Positions 1 through 6,307 of a stretch of DNA of 7,337 nt are shown here, in pieces. The first letter of the stretch is position 1. Every line of letters starts with the position of its first letter. The stretch comes from Lachnospiraceae bacterium UBA3845 (GTDB lineage: Bacteria; Bacillota; Clostridia; Lachnospirales; Lachnospiraceae): contig DGHP01000061.1 in NCBI GenBank assembly GCA_002392705.1, forward strand, positions 20,525 through 27,861, in the 5' to 3' direction. The position numbers were made by a program, and so were the translations under genes. Below the pieces are notes generated by a model. That model searched no databases. It was not told where the DNA came from and saw only the letters and a list, made by a program, of their open reading frames with translations.

Positions 1-566
1 GGCTCTATCACTTCTGTCTGCGTGCCGTCATCATTTGTTACAATCTTATGGTATGGGTTATACAGCGTATTGATATCTACTGCCATGCCCAGTCCATGTT
101 TCGACACCCTGTTCGTATGGGATATAAAGCGGAAATTAAAGCAGGACGAGTTGTTGTCACGCATCATCGTCTCATCATCAGCCATATAGTTATCCGGAAG
201 CACCATTCTCTCTATAGGATATTCCGCGTCATAAAGCTTTTCAAAGATTTCCAGGACATCCTCTGCAATCAGCTTGTGTACAACCATTTCCCCCAGGTGG
301 GTGTTGCCGTCCTTATCCTTGTGCAGAACCATCAGATAACGAAGGTCTTCACGGGGAACAATACAGTCATCTTTATAAGTATTTCCGCCTTTCATCCTGT
401 CGAACAGGTCATCCGATATTTCATGAATGGAAAAGCCTTCCCTTGAGCTGTTCTGTTCTGTTTTTTCTGTATGATCCGACTGTGCATCGGCTGTTTTCCG
501 GCCGCACACGGACAAACCGGCAGTAAATAAAAAGACCATTGCTATTGTACAGATTATCTTCTTCAT
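1..566 (-). CDS. Exported M15-family zinc peptidase (D,D-carboxypeptidase / L-Ala-D-Glu peptidase type), 3' part outside window
   Basis: The frame is open from an ATG at 566 to the left edge, giving 188 residues without a stop. Residues 1-20 have a lysine start and a hydrophobic core (signal peptide). Cys21 follows in LSVC, but Val at -1 is poor for a lipobox, so lipoprotein status is doubtful. A polar linker (about 23-45) leads into the catalytic domain. The stretch from about 110 to 170 resembles the M15C group: YPIER, a DDE..MRDNN block, SCFNFR, and SKHGLGMAVDIN, whose His157 and Asp164 are the expected zinc ligands. The third ligand (a WHF-like His near the C-terminus) lies outside the window. 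Known members cut D-Ala-D-Ala or L-Ala-D-Glu bonds in cell-wall peptides; the exact bond here is unknown. An AAGGAGGG Shine-Dalgarno (581-588) lies about 15 nt from the ATG, rather far. A consensus TATAAT is about 60 nt upstream. Confidence 0.85.
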   Translation of the reverse strand, partial: MKKIICTIAMVFLFTAGLSVCGRKTADAQSDHTEKTEQNSSREGFSIHEISDDLFDRMKGGNTYKDDCIVPREDLRYLMVLHKDKDGNTHLGEMVVHKLIAEDVLEIFEKLYDAEYPIERMVLPDNYMADDETMMRDNNSSCFNFRFISHTNRVSKHGLGMAVDINTLYNPYHKIVTNDDGTQTEVIE

Positions 567-626
567 AATACTTTTTCACTCCCTCCTTCATACGTACTGG
601 ATCAGCAGTTTCCTGTAATTGTAATC

Positions 627-657
627 ATTATAAGCCATGCCGGTATATTTTTTCCAG
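627..657 (-). promoter_or_regulatory. Candidate sigma-A promoter of the M15 peptidase gene
   Basis: On the minus strand a perfect TATAAT (632 to 627) lies about 60 nt before the M15 start codon. The best -35-like hexamer, CTGGAA (657 to 652), matches only half of TTGACA and has a 19-nt spacer, so the promoter would be weak or activator-dependent. Directly downstream is a tandem ATTACA-ATTACA, near the expected start of transcription. The -10 is seen; the promoter role is inferred. Confidence 0.4.
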
Positions 658-674
658 TTTTTAAGCAACCGTTA

Positions 675-709
675 ATCCTGTACCCCTTTTCCTTTAATCT
701 TTACAGGAT
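675..709. repeat. 8-bp inverted repeat in the M15 upstream region, possible operator
   Basis: ATCCTGTA (675-682) and its exact reverse complement TACAGGAT (702-709) flank a 19-nt pyrimidine-rich spacer. A further TCCTGTA copy lies at 611-617, on the other side of the M15 -10 box. This could be a hairpin or a spaced pair of binding half-sites. No T-run follows the repeat on either strand, so it is unlikely to be a terminator. Function is unknown. Confidence 0.3.
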
Positions 710-910
710 ATACTGCTGCCGCGGCACAGGTTTTTTTGCGTTTCAACAACTTTTCATGTAGTATCCCTTTTTGCTGCATGTTATATTGAATTTGTCCGGA
801 ACGGAAGCCGGTAAAGCACAGCTTGCGGAGAATGATATATGGATCCGATCGCTTTAGCGGATCTGTGTAACAACGTCTGTATGCCAATTCGGTATTTTGC
901 GGAGTGGATC

Positions 911-1110
911 ATGAATAATTATGACCTTGTTATCGAAAATGCAGCTATTCTTACGATGGACGACAATGAACCGTTCATAAAGAACGGAATCATCGGAGTG
1001 AAGAACGGAACCATAACACTTGTGAAAAAAAGACATCAGATGTCTGCTGCCAAGCCGGAAAGCGTATCGATGCACGGGGCATGACAGCGCTTCCCGGCTT
1101 TGTGAATACG
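911..1110 (+). pseudogene. Amidohydrolase (cytosine-deaminase / MTA-SAH-deaminase type) 5' remnant, frameshifted and truncated
   Basis: The ATG at 911 has GCGGAG six nt upstream. It begins the small N-terminal beta domain typical of cyclic amidohydrolases: DLVIENAAILTMDD, then IKNGIIGVKNGTITLV. After the seven-A run at 1025-1031 the homology moves to another frame: KRIDARGMTALPGFVNT ends at 1110. Putting one A back into the run joins the two parts in one frame, so a one-base loss is the simplest explanation. The homology stops exactly before the metal-binding HxH expected after FVNT, so about 66 codons remain and the whole catalytic barrel is gone. Intact relatives deaminate compounds such as S-adenosylhomocysteine, methylthioadenosine or guanine; the substrate cannot be told from this piece. 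It abuts an unrelated minus-strand remnant. Confidence 0.7.
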
Positions 1111-1424
1111 ATTCTTGCCTGCAATGCCAGGATCTTTCCCTTTGCTTCATCCAGTTGCGTCATGACATCATATAATTCCAGATTTTTCTGGCGGAACCGT
1201 TCCTTCACCTCATCCCGCTGCCGCTGGGCAAGGAACATTTTTTCTTCCATCCGCTTCAGTTCTCTGTCCTTACGGGCCAGTTCCTTTCCTTTTTCTTTGA
1301 TCACATCCTCACAGGTCTGGCTCCATTTGTTACGTACATCAATGATCTGTGCGTGGGCACTGGCAAGTCGGCTAGGCCATGAATGGTAACCCTCGGTTTT
1401 TTGTTTTCCGGAGAATCCAAGGTT
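1111..1424 (-). pseudogene. Remnant of a gene for a highly charged coiled-coil protein, truncated at both ends
   Basis: On the minus strand an open frame follows a TAA at 1425-1427 and runs leftwards. About 65 residues (encoded by roughly 1304 to 1112) form an almost uninterrupted Lys/Glu/Arg-rich helix with heptad-like spacing: KELARKDRELKRMEEK, then a block ending in QLDEAKGKILALQARI. Just upstream is a segment with IIDVRNKWSQTCEDVI. There is no credible ribosome binding site; the first start-type codon is a GTG at 1304. On the 3' side the frame runs into the antisense of the amidohydrolase remnant at about 1110, so its own C-terminus is missing. I do not recognise the family; mobilisation proteins and transposon accessory proteins often have such helices, but that is speculation. 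Confidence 0.45.
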
Positions 1425-1427
1425 TTA

Positions 1428-1456
1428 TTGAATTTACGGGCTTTCTGCGGTAAACT
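1428..1456 (+). promoter_or_regulatory. Candidate sigma-A promoter for the rpn-like gene remnant
   Basis: TTGAAT (1428-1433) and TAAACT (1451-1456) each match the consensus at four of six positions and are spaced by exactly 17 nt. The expected start of transcription is about 45 nt before the TTG start codon. The leader contains a 6-bp perfect hairpin, GAGGAC-TAC-GTCCTC (1465-1479). Position and spacing fit; activity is inferred. Confidence 0.35.
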
Positions 1457-1508
1457 ATAGGCAGGAGGACTACGTCCTCTTAAAAGTGTTACAGTGGGGA
1501 GTTGTGGC

Positions 1509-2034
1509 TTGGCGGAGAAAGATATTACAGAGAAAACGCTCGAAGCTTTTAATGATGTGTTTGCTGATATCGTGAATGGACTTCTCTTTCATGGTGAGCA
1601 GGTAATACAGGAACAGGCTCTTACGGATGCCCAGCCATTTTGAGATTTCGCATTTGCCGGAAGAAACGATAGGCTACTTCCACAGCGATTTCAGGATTGT
1701 GGTTGACTACTTTGTCCACAGGAGGATGAACCCGGATTACCGGCCGTCTGATCCAGTAAAATTTAAACATGTAGATGAAGTATTGAAAATGCTGAAAGCA
1801 ATCACCCAAGATGACAGGTTCATTGAAGTTCTTGATGGGGAAGGAGGCAAGCCGAAAGATATGTGTGAAGTATTGGATCGTGTGGAAGCACGTGGAGAAG
1901 AAAAAGGATTTGATAAAGCTATTCTGGAGAGCATCAGGAATATTATGAAGACTCTCAAATTAAAACCGCAGGAAGCAATGGATGCCTTGCTGATCCCGGC
2001 AGGTGATCGGGCAAAGTATGCGGCAAAGTTGTAA
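1509..2034 (+). pseudogene. Rpn-family recombination-promoting nuclease / putative transposase (PD-(D/E)XK), internally deleted
   Basis: Two parts of one gene lie in different frames. The first begins at a TTG (1509) with GGGGAG nine nt upstream and encodes 44 residues starting LAEKDITEKTLEAFNDVF and ending LTDAQPF, followed by a TGA at 1641-1643. The second, in the +1 frame from about 1636, encodes HFEISHLPEE, then SDFRIVVDYFVHRR, a KHVDEVLKML helix region, GGKPKDMCEVLDRVEARGEEKG, and ends at a TAA (2032-2034). From memory, intact Lachnospiraceae relatives have roughly 100 residues between these parts, including the catalytic PD-(D/E)XK core. The join lies in the short T-run at 1638-1641, consistent with a deletion between short matching sequences. 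The product cannot be an active nuclease. The C-terminal part alone could still be read from an ATG at 1627, but it has no good ribosome binding site. The terminator downstream is intact. Confidence 0.75.
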
Positions 2035-2039
2035 GTTGA

Positions 2040-2123
2040 ATGCCCTGTGCCGCGTTTTCAGGAGAGAAGGAGGGAAAATTCCCCAAGTGCTCCACTGAAA
2101 ATGCAACACAGGGCATCTTTTTT
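2040..2123 (+). terminator. Rho-independent terminator of the rpn-like gene
   Basis: ATGCCCTGTG (2040-2049) pairs perfectly with CACAGGGCAT (2107-2116). Inside it, GCGTTTTCA (2052-2060) pairs with TGAAAATGC (2096-2104) with one G-T pair, making a long interrupted stem. C plus six T residues follow at once (2117-2123). It begins six nt after the rpn stop codon and separates that remnant from the C1A protease gene, which must therefore have its own promoter. Confidence 0.85.
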
Positions 2124-2201
2124 ATGGCTTCAGTCTTTGCTGTTGACAATTTACAGCATAACTCCAAAAGAGAGCAACAATGAACGGAGGTTTCTTATAA
2201 A

Positions 2202-4325
2202 ATGATGAGGAAAAGAATTTTGACACTATCTGGTACTCTTTTGGGACTTATACTTATGGCTGGAAGTGTTTCGGCCAGTGAAGCAGATTCTTCACCACTG
2301 AAATATCTGGGCGAGGAACTCGATAAGCCGGCCACTGTGACCATGGACGATCTGCCGGTTGTTGATGATTTCTATTCGGATCTCAACTGGCAATCCCCGA
2401 TAGAGGGTTTTCCGGCGTATTTGGATCTGCGGGACAGAGGATTGGTGACGCCGGTAAAGGATCAGAGTCCCTGGGGAACCTGCTGGAGTTTCGGGGCGAT
2501 GGCAGCCAGTGAGAGCAGCATCCTGAACGGACTTGGCATGACGACAGAGGAATTCGAAGAGCAGTACGGAGAGCCGTTGGATCTGTCGGAACTTCATCTG
2601 GCATGGTTTATGGCGAAAGCTCTGCCGGAGGTGGATGAATATCCGGAGGGAGAATACCCTTATGATGAAATGCAGGCCGGCGAAGGAGCTTATTTTTTAA
2701 ATGAAGAGAAAGGAACCCCGCTTAACGCAGGTGCCTGGACGTTGAATACCACGGTAGATCTTGCTTCAGGAATCGGGGTTGTGGACGAAAGTGTTGTGCC
2801 TTATAAGAGCCGGCAGGGAACACTGTCTGTAGAAGACGACTGGAGTCTGCCTGAAAATAAACGCTATATGGCCTCTTATGAATTGATGGATGCCAATGTC
2901 CTGCCAAGTCCTGCCGGAATGGATGAAAATAAGCAGTATATCTACCGTCCGGAGGGTACTGAGGCGATCAAAAACGAACTGCTGAATGGACATGCGGTAT
3001 GTGTCACTTATCGGGCTGATCAGTCCGAGCCGGAGAAGACCAGGGAACAAAAGCGTAAGGAGCTGGAAGAATGGCTTAAAGACGTTACCAGCGTGTCGGA
3101 GGAAGAAAAATCTGCATATGTCGAAGCACGCGTTGGCGAAACCGGACTTGCGGACCTTACAGCAGACGAGCTGAAGCAATTAATCATAGTAAGGTGTCTG
3201 ATTAACGATATGCCGGAGGACTTTTATGATCTTACGGATCTTGATCATGATGCGCTGGCCGTTCTGTTCAATTCCAGTTACTTTGGCGATCCTTACGCGG
3301 AACTGGTGGCAAATGAATCCAGACCGGAGACCGTATATATGGGCTTTTCCGGAAACGATCCGGTCGTTTATGCCCAATATACCTATGAGATGAAAGCAGT
3401 CAATCATACGGTATGTATTGTAGGCTGGGATGACGCCTTCCCGGCGTCCTCTTTCCAGGAAGGCCATCAGCCGCCAGCAGACGGAGCCTGGATCGTCAAG
3501 AACAGCTGGGGAGATCAGTGGGGAATGGATGGATACTTTTATATGTCCTACTATGATCAGGATATCAGGTGCCTGGAGACATTTACCTACGTTCATCCTG
3601 ACGATGTAAAGAATGTCGAGAACTTTTCCATTCTGCAGTATGATACGATGCCTGCAACCGTTCTGAGCTCCACGGTGTTTGATACACCGGTTTATATGGG
3701 CAATGTTTTCTATATTCCCGAAGACAGCGTGATGCAGTATGCATCTGTCATGACCGGCGATCTGAATACACGGGTGACCGTATCCATTTATCATCTTGAT
3801 GAAGACGCCGAAGATCCTGCCGACGGACTGCTTCTGGAAAGCGTTACAACGAGCATTCCCTACGCCGGCTACCACCGTATCAGTCTTCCGCAGAATCTTC
3901 TCCTGAAAGGAGGCGGACGCATCGGCATCACGGTACTGGAACGGGTGCCGGGGAAGGAAGGAAATCGTTATGCGCTGGTGAATACTTCCAATATTGGAAA
4001 AGAGGGTGCGATAAAACTTACTGAGATTGAGGACATGGAGGATGACCCTGATTTGCAGTACTTTGTTGCTAAAGTTAATCCAGGAGAAAGTTATGTCAGG
4101 TTCCACGGAGAAAACTGGATGGACTGGACGGATGCAATCAATGTATTCTCTCAGGAAGGTAATTGTAAATATATGGCATACGACAATCTGCCGATCAAGG
4201 GTTTCATTTATCCGTTAGACCAGGTACTGGAAGGACACCAGATGGATGTTCAGACACCCGCTGCCGGCGGGTTCGTTTCCATCTGCCCGGAATGTGGGTA
4301 TATACTCTATTCAGCAGAAAACTGA
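2202..4325 (+). CDS. Secreted C1A (papain-type) cysteine protease with lectin-like domain
   Basis: This 707-residue protein starts at an ATG 11 nt after GGAGG (2186-2190); the second ATG at 2205 is less well spaced. Residues 1-25 are a signal peptide (Arg/Lys start, hydrophobic core, SVSA end). The mature N-terminus leads into a papain-type domain: Gln88 of the oxyanion hole in VKDQSPWGTCWSFG, nucleophile Cys94, general base His402 in NHTVCIVGWDD, and Asn434 in WIVKNSWGDQWG. All the catalytic residues are present, so activity is likely. Between HAVCVTY (264-270) and MKAVNHT (397-403) lies an insertion of about 125 mostly acidic residues with predicted helical stretches. Residues about 477-665 resemble the lectin-like domain found with such proteases (NVFYIPEDS, VTVSIYHLDE, GRIGITVLE). 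The protein ends with a single CPECG knuckle (695-699). No LPxTG sorting signal or C-terminal membrane anchor is seen, so it is probably released or held non-covalently. It converges with the S10 carboxypeptidase gene. Confidence 0.93.
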   Translation: MMRKRILTLSGTLLGLILMAGSVSASEADSSPLKYLGEELDKPATVTMDDLPVVDDFYSDLNWQSPIEGFPAYLDLRDRGLVTPVKDQSPWGTCWSFGAMAASESSILNGLGMTTEEFEEQYGEPLDLSELHLAWFMAKALPEVDEYPEGEYPYDEMQAGEGAYFLNEEKGTPLNAGAWTLNTTVDLASGIGVVDESVVPYKSRQGTLSVEDDWSLPENKRYMASYELMDANVLPSPAGMDENKQYIYRPEGTEAIKNELLNGHAVCVTYRADQSEPEKTREQKRKELEEWLKDVTSVSEEEKSAYVEARVGETGLADLTADELKQLIIVRCLINDMPEDFYDLTDLDHDALAVLFNSSYFGDPYAELVANESRPETVYMGFSGNDPVVYAQYTYEMKAVNHTVCIVGWDDAFPASSFQEGHQPPADGAWIVKNSWGDQWGMDGYFYMSYYDQDIRCLETFTYVHPDDVKNVENFSILQYDTMPATVLSSTVFDTPVYMGNVFYIPEDSVMQYASVMTGDLNTRVTVSIYHLDEDAEDPADGLLLESVTTSIPYAGYHRISLPQNLLLKGGGRIGITVLERVPGKEGNRYALVNTSNIGKEGAIKLTEIEDMEDDPDLQYFVAKVNPGESYVRFHGENWMDWTDAINVFSQEGNCKYMAYDNLPIKGFIYPLDQVLEGHQMDVQTPAAGGFVSICPECGYILYSAEN

Positions 4326-4343
4326 GAAGAGGATGAGCGACTC

Positions 4344-4449
4344 ACACGGAGGAGCGCGGGAGTTGCGGAGCAACGGAGCGATCCGTACATCATAGTGAGG
4401 GGCAAAAGGTACTTTTGACCCTCACATCATTCCATTCAGAACTCCGTGT
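4344..4449. repeat. Nested inverted repeats between the two convergent peptidase genes
   Basis: An outer pair, ACACGGAG (4344-4351) and CTCCGTGT (4442-4449), encloses a small GTTGC-GGA-GCAAC hairpin (4362-4374) and the strong palindrome at 4395-4425. The left half is a purine-rich, GC-rich stretch with repeated GGAG and GGAGCG words, unlike the coding DNA around it. The arrangement could be a small palindromic intergenic element, or simply 3' untranslated structure of both genes. No target-site duplication is evident. Confidence 0.4.
4395..4425. repeat. 14-bp palindromic hairpin in the convergent intergenic gap
   Basis: GTGAGGGGCAAAAG (4395-4408) and CTTTTGACCCTCAC (4412-4425) pair over all 14 positions with one G-T pair around a 3-nt loop. 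It lies 69 nt after the C1A stop and 49 nt past the S10 stop. Because it is nearly symmetric it would fold in RNA from either strand, so it could end or protect both transcripts. Neither side has a T-run, so it is not a standard terminator. A dispersed REP-like repeat is an alternative. Confidence 0.6.
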
Positions 4450-4474
4450 ACCACTTCTCCGAATCTTTGCGTAG

Positions 4475-5917
4475 CTAATCAAACGAGTTCTTTTCCATAT
4501 AGATCATATGTCCGCTGGGATAGTAGGTAAAGGTCACGTTATCCTCGCAGTCCTCGTTCAGAAACAGATGACTGTATACATACTCTGATGCATAAAACGG
4601 TGTCGCCAGGTCATAATACCCGCACAGAACCCAAATCTTCAGGAAGGGGTTTCTTGAAACACAGTGACGGATTGTCTCTTCCTGGCTGATATAACAGATT
4701 CCGGTTTTACCCGGGTAGCTCCAGCTGTCTTCGATGTCTGACAGGAAGATATACGGCACTTCTGCCCGAAATTCCAGTTCGTTGTTCACGTAGTCGAGGA
4801 ATGTGTTGTTGAGAGAAAGATCAAAGAAGGAACCCGAGGGATCATTGCTATCGTCATCAACGGAACCTCCGGTATAGGGGCCGGTGATTCTGCCGTCGTA
4901 TCTGCCGATTACCAGCTTGCGGCTCTTCAGAAGCTCCGAGCAGAATTCATCCAGCTGAATCCGCAGGTTCTTTTCCAGAAGGAAGGCTTTGGAGAGGCCT
5001 TTGTAACATGCAAGTTTTTCCGCCAGCGCATCCGTTTCTTCTTTTGTCAGGCAACTGCCCCTGAACAGAGCGGGCACATACTCGTTCTCTATAAAAGAGC
5101 GCACTTCGTCCAGAAAATCCTCAAGCTCCATGTTCTGGAAGTTTTCTGAAACTGCCTTATGGTACCAGGCGTCTGCAGCATAGGTGGGGAGATAGGTGGC
5201 GTATGACAGCTCATTCCCGTTTCCGAATTCAACCGCTCCCAGATTATTCACAGAGGAGACCAGTATCAGGCCGTTCAGATACAGGCCGTAGGTGTTTTCC
5301 AGATAATCACAGACTCCAACCGCACGCATGGTCCCATAGGACTCTCCGGCCACATACTTCTTGCTGCCCCAGCGGTTGTAGCGGTTGATGTACTGGCGGA
5401 TAAAGTCGCCGAAGGTACGGTTGTCGTTATCATACCCGCAGAACGATTCCAAAGCCGATTCTCCTGCAGGCCGGGAATAGCCGGTTCCAACGGCGTCAAT
5501 GATCACAAGATCCGTCAAATCCAGGATGGAGTTTTCATTATCCTTCATCCGGGCAGGCATCTGAATAGCCGAGCCGTCTTCATTCACATCAACACGTCGC
5601 GGTCCAAGCGCTCCGATGTTCAGGAAAACACTGGCGGATCCCGGGCCTCCGTTAAATGCAAAGGTAATCGGTCTGTCAGCGGGATTGTCAACGCCATCCA
5701 GCGTGTATGCCGTAAAGAAAATCTCGCAGGTTTCTCCGCCGGTTTCCAGAAACATCGTTCCCGCCTGCGCGGTATAGTCAAGCTTTTTCTCCTGAACGAC
5801 CGCGTTGTGCTTTGTTGTGACAATATTGTCCTGCTCAGCCTCCTCACAGTATGCAGAGGTGGGGAACACTGCTACTGACAGTAAAGCAGCCAGAAGCATG
5901 GCGATATGTTTTTTCAT
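4475..5917 (-). CDS. Secreted S10-family serine carboxypeptidase
   Basis: The chosen start is the ATG at 5917, with AAGGAG nine nt upstream, giving 480 residues that open with a clear signal peptide (MKKHIAMLLA, hydrophobic to about residue 19, SAYC region as likely end). An in-frame ATG at 6004 would add 29 residues before the signal peptide and is rejected. The alpha/beta-hydrolase fold is marked by ITFAFNGGPGSAS (84-95, oxyanion loop), Ser193 in the nucleophile elbow GESYG, Asp436 in GYYDLATP, and His470 in YPSGHMIYM, completing the triad ten residues from the C-terminus. S10 enzymes remove C-terminal residues from peptides, usually at acidic pH in studied members. Its pairing with the convergent C1A endoprotease suggests stepwise digestion of extracellular protein, but they are separate transcription units and joint action is inference. 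No membrane anchor or wall-sorting motif is seen. The substrate preference cannot be read from the sequence. Confidence 0.93.
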   Translation of the reverse strand: MKKHIAMLLAALLSVAVFPTSAYCEEAEQDNIVTTKHNAVVQEKKLDYTAQAGTMFLETGGETCEIFFTAYTLDGVDNPADRPITFAFNGGPGSASVFLNIGALGPRRVDVNEDGSAIQMPARMKDNENSILDLTDLVIIDAVGTGYSRPAGESALESFCGYDNDNRTFGDFIRQYINRYNRWGSKKYVAGESYGTMRAVGVCDYLENTYGLYLNGLILVSSVNNLGAVEFGNGNELSYATYLPTYAADAWYHKAVSENFQNMELEDFLDEVRSFIENEYVPALFRGSCLTKEETDALAEKLACYKGLSKAFLLEKNLRIQLDEFCSELLKSRKLVIGRYDGRITGPYTGGSVDDDSNDPSGSFFDLSLNNTFLDYVNNELEFRAEVPYIFLSDIEDSWSYPGKTGICYISQEETIRHCVSRNPFLKIWVLCGYYDLATPFYASEYVYSHLFLNEDCEDNVTFTYYPSGHMIYMEKNSFD

Positions 5918-6210
5918 ATTGAAAATCTCCTTATAAATTCTGAAAGGTTTAAGAAAATTATCACCGACGCCTGCGAAATACAACGAAACAGGGATCTGTG
6001 CCAATCGGAAAAGAATATATGTTCGCTGACAGCTCCTCCTCAGAGAGAGCCAAAGACATGAAAAAACTTACAGACCTGTGGTTTCTTTTTCTATCACTGT
6101 CTGCAGGATTGTTGCTAATCATGAAAAGGTGATTATAAATAACGTTCACCTTGTGTTATCCTGATAATTAGTAGGAGAATGCATAATTTCAGAACGAAGA
6201 AGAGGTCATT
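5918..6210. other. Divergent intergenic region between S10 carboxypeptidase and DUF1810 genes
   Basis: This region must carry the S10 promoter (minus strand) and the promoter for the DUF1810 gene (plus strand), but no hexamer pair on either strand is good enough to assign. GATAAT occurs at 6161-6166 on the plus strand and as a minus-strand word near 5960, both without a matching -35. It also contains a 37-codon plus-strand reading frame (6019-6132) with one hydrophobic segment and a weak ribosome binding site; I do not call it a gene. Confidence 0.4.
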
Positions 6211-6296
6211 ATGGAAGTAAATTATGTTTGCCAGGATTGTGGAAAAAGCTGGATAGTTTAGCAGAAAACCTTTGCGATCCGGACTATTATACTGAG

Positions 6297-6307
6297 AAGG
6301 AGGTGAT
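6297..6307 (+). promoter_or_regulatory. Full-length Shine-Dalgarno that sets the DUF1810 start at GTG 6312
   Basis: AAGGAGGTGAT matches the 16S rRNA 3' end over all 11 bases. From GGAGG (6299-6303) the GTG at 6312 is 8 nt away, which is ideal. The ATG at 6306 overlaps the site and is only 2 nt away, and the upstream ATG at 6228 has no comparable site. Confidence 0.8.

Larger units (their letters stand above)
567..910. other. Gene-free divergent intergenic region between M15 gene and amidohydrolase remnant
   Basis: I find no convincing coding sequence in these 344 bases. They hold the M15 ribosome binding site and candidate promoter (left end), the inverted repeat at 675-709, a 10-nt palindrome TGCCGCGGCA at about 717-726 followed by a seven-T run, and a small GATCCG / CGGATC inverted repeat at about 842-863. 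The region would have carried the promoter of the former amidohydrolase gene, but I see no clear -35/-10 pair for it on the plus strand. Confidence 0.5.

Noticed and set aside
48..446. 132-codon open frame on the plus strand
   Set aside because: It is antisense to the M15 peptidase, whose zinc-ligand motif and signal peptide are clear on the other strand.
839..910. Upstream start (ATG 839) for the amidohydrolase remnant
   Set aside because: The added residues show no family resemblance, while the ATG at 911 has its own Shine-Dalgarno and begins the conserved N-terminal strand.
1081..1389. 102-codon plus-strand frame continuing from the amidohydrolase remnant
   Set aside because: Only its first ten codons match an amidohydrolase; the rest is antisense to the coiled-coil remnant and is rich in Ser/Arg/Phe as expected for such a shadow.
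2143..2148. Perfect TTGACA upstream of the C1A protease gene as a -35 box
   Set aside because: No acceptable -10 hexamer lies 16-19 nt downstream; TATAAA at 2195-2200 is too far and touches the start codon. The gene needs a promoter after the terminator at 2123, but I cannot assign it.
3180..4106. 308-codon open frame on the minus strand
   Set aside because: It is wholly antisense to the well-supported C1A protease, has no ribosome binding site and no recognisable domain; it follows from the codon use of the sense gene.
5918..6004. 29-residue N-terminal extension of the S10 carboxypeptidase from an ATG at 6004
   Set aside because: The extension precedes a complete signal peptide and lacks a good ribosome binding site; the ATG at 5917 has AAGGAG at nine nt.
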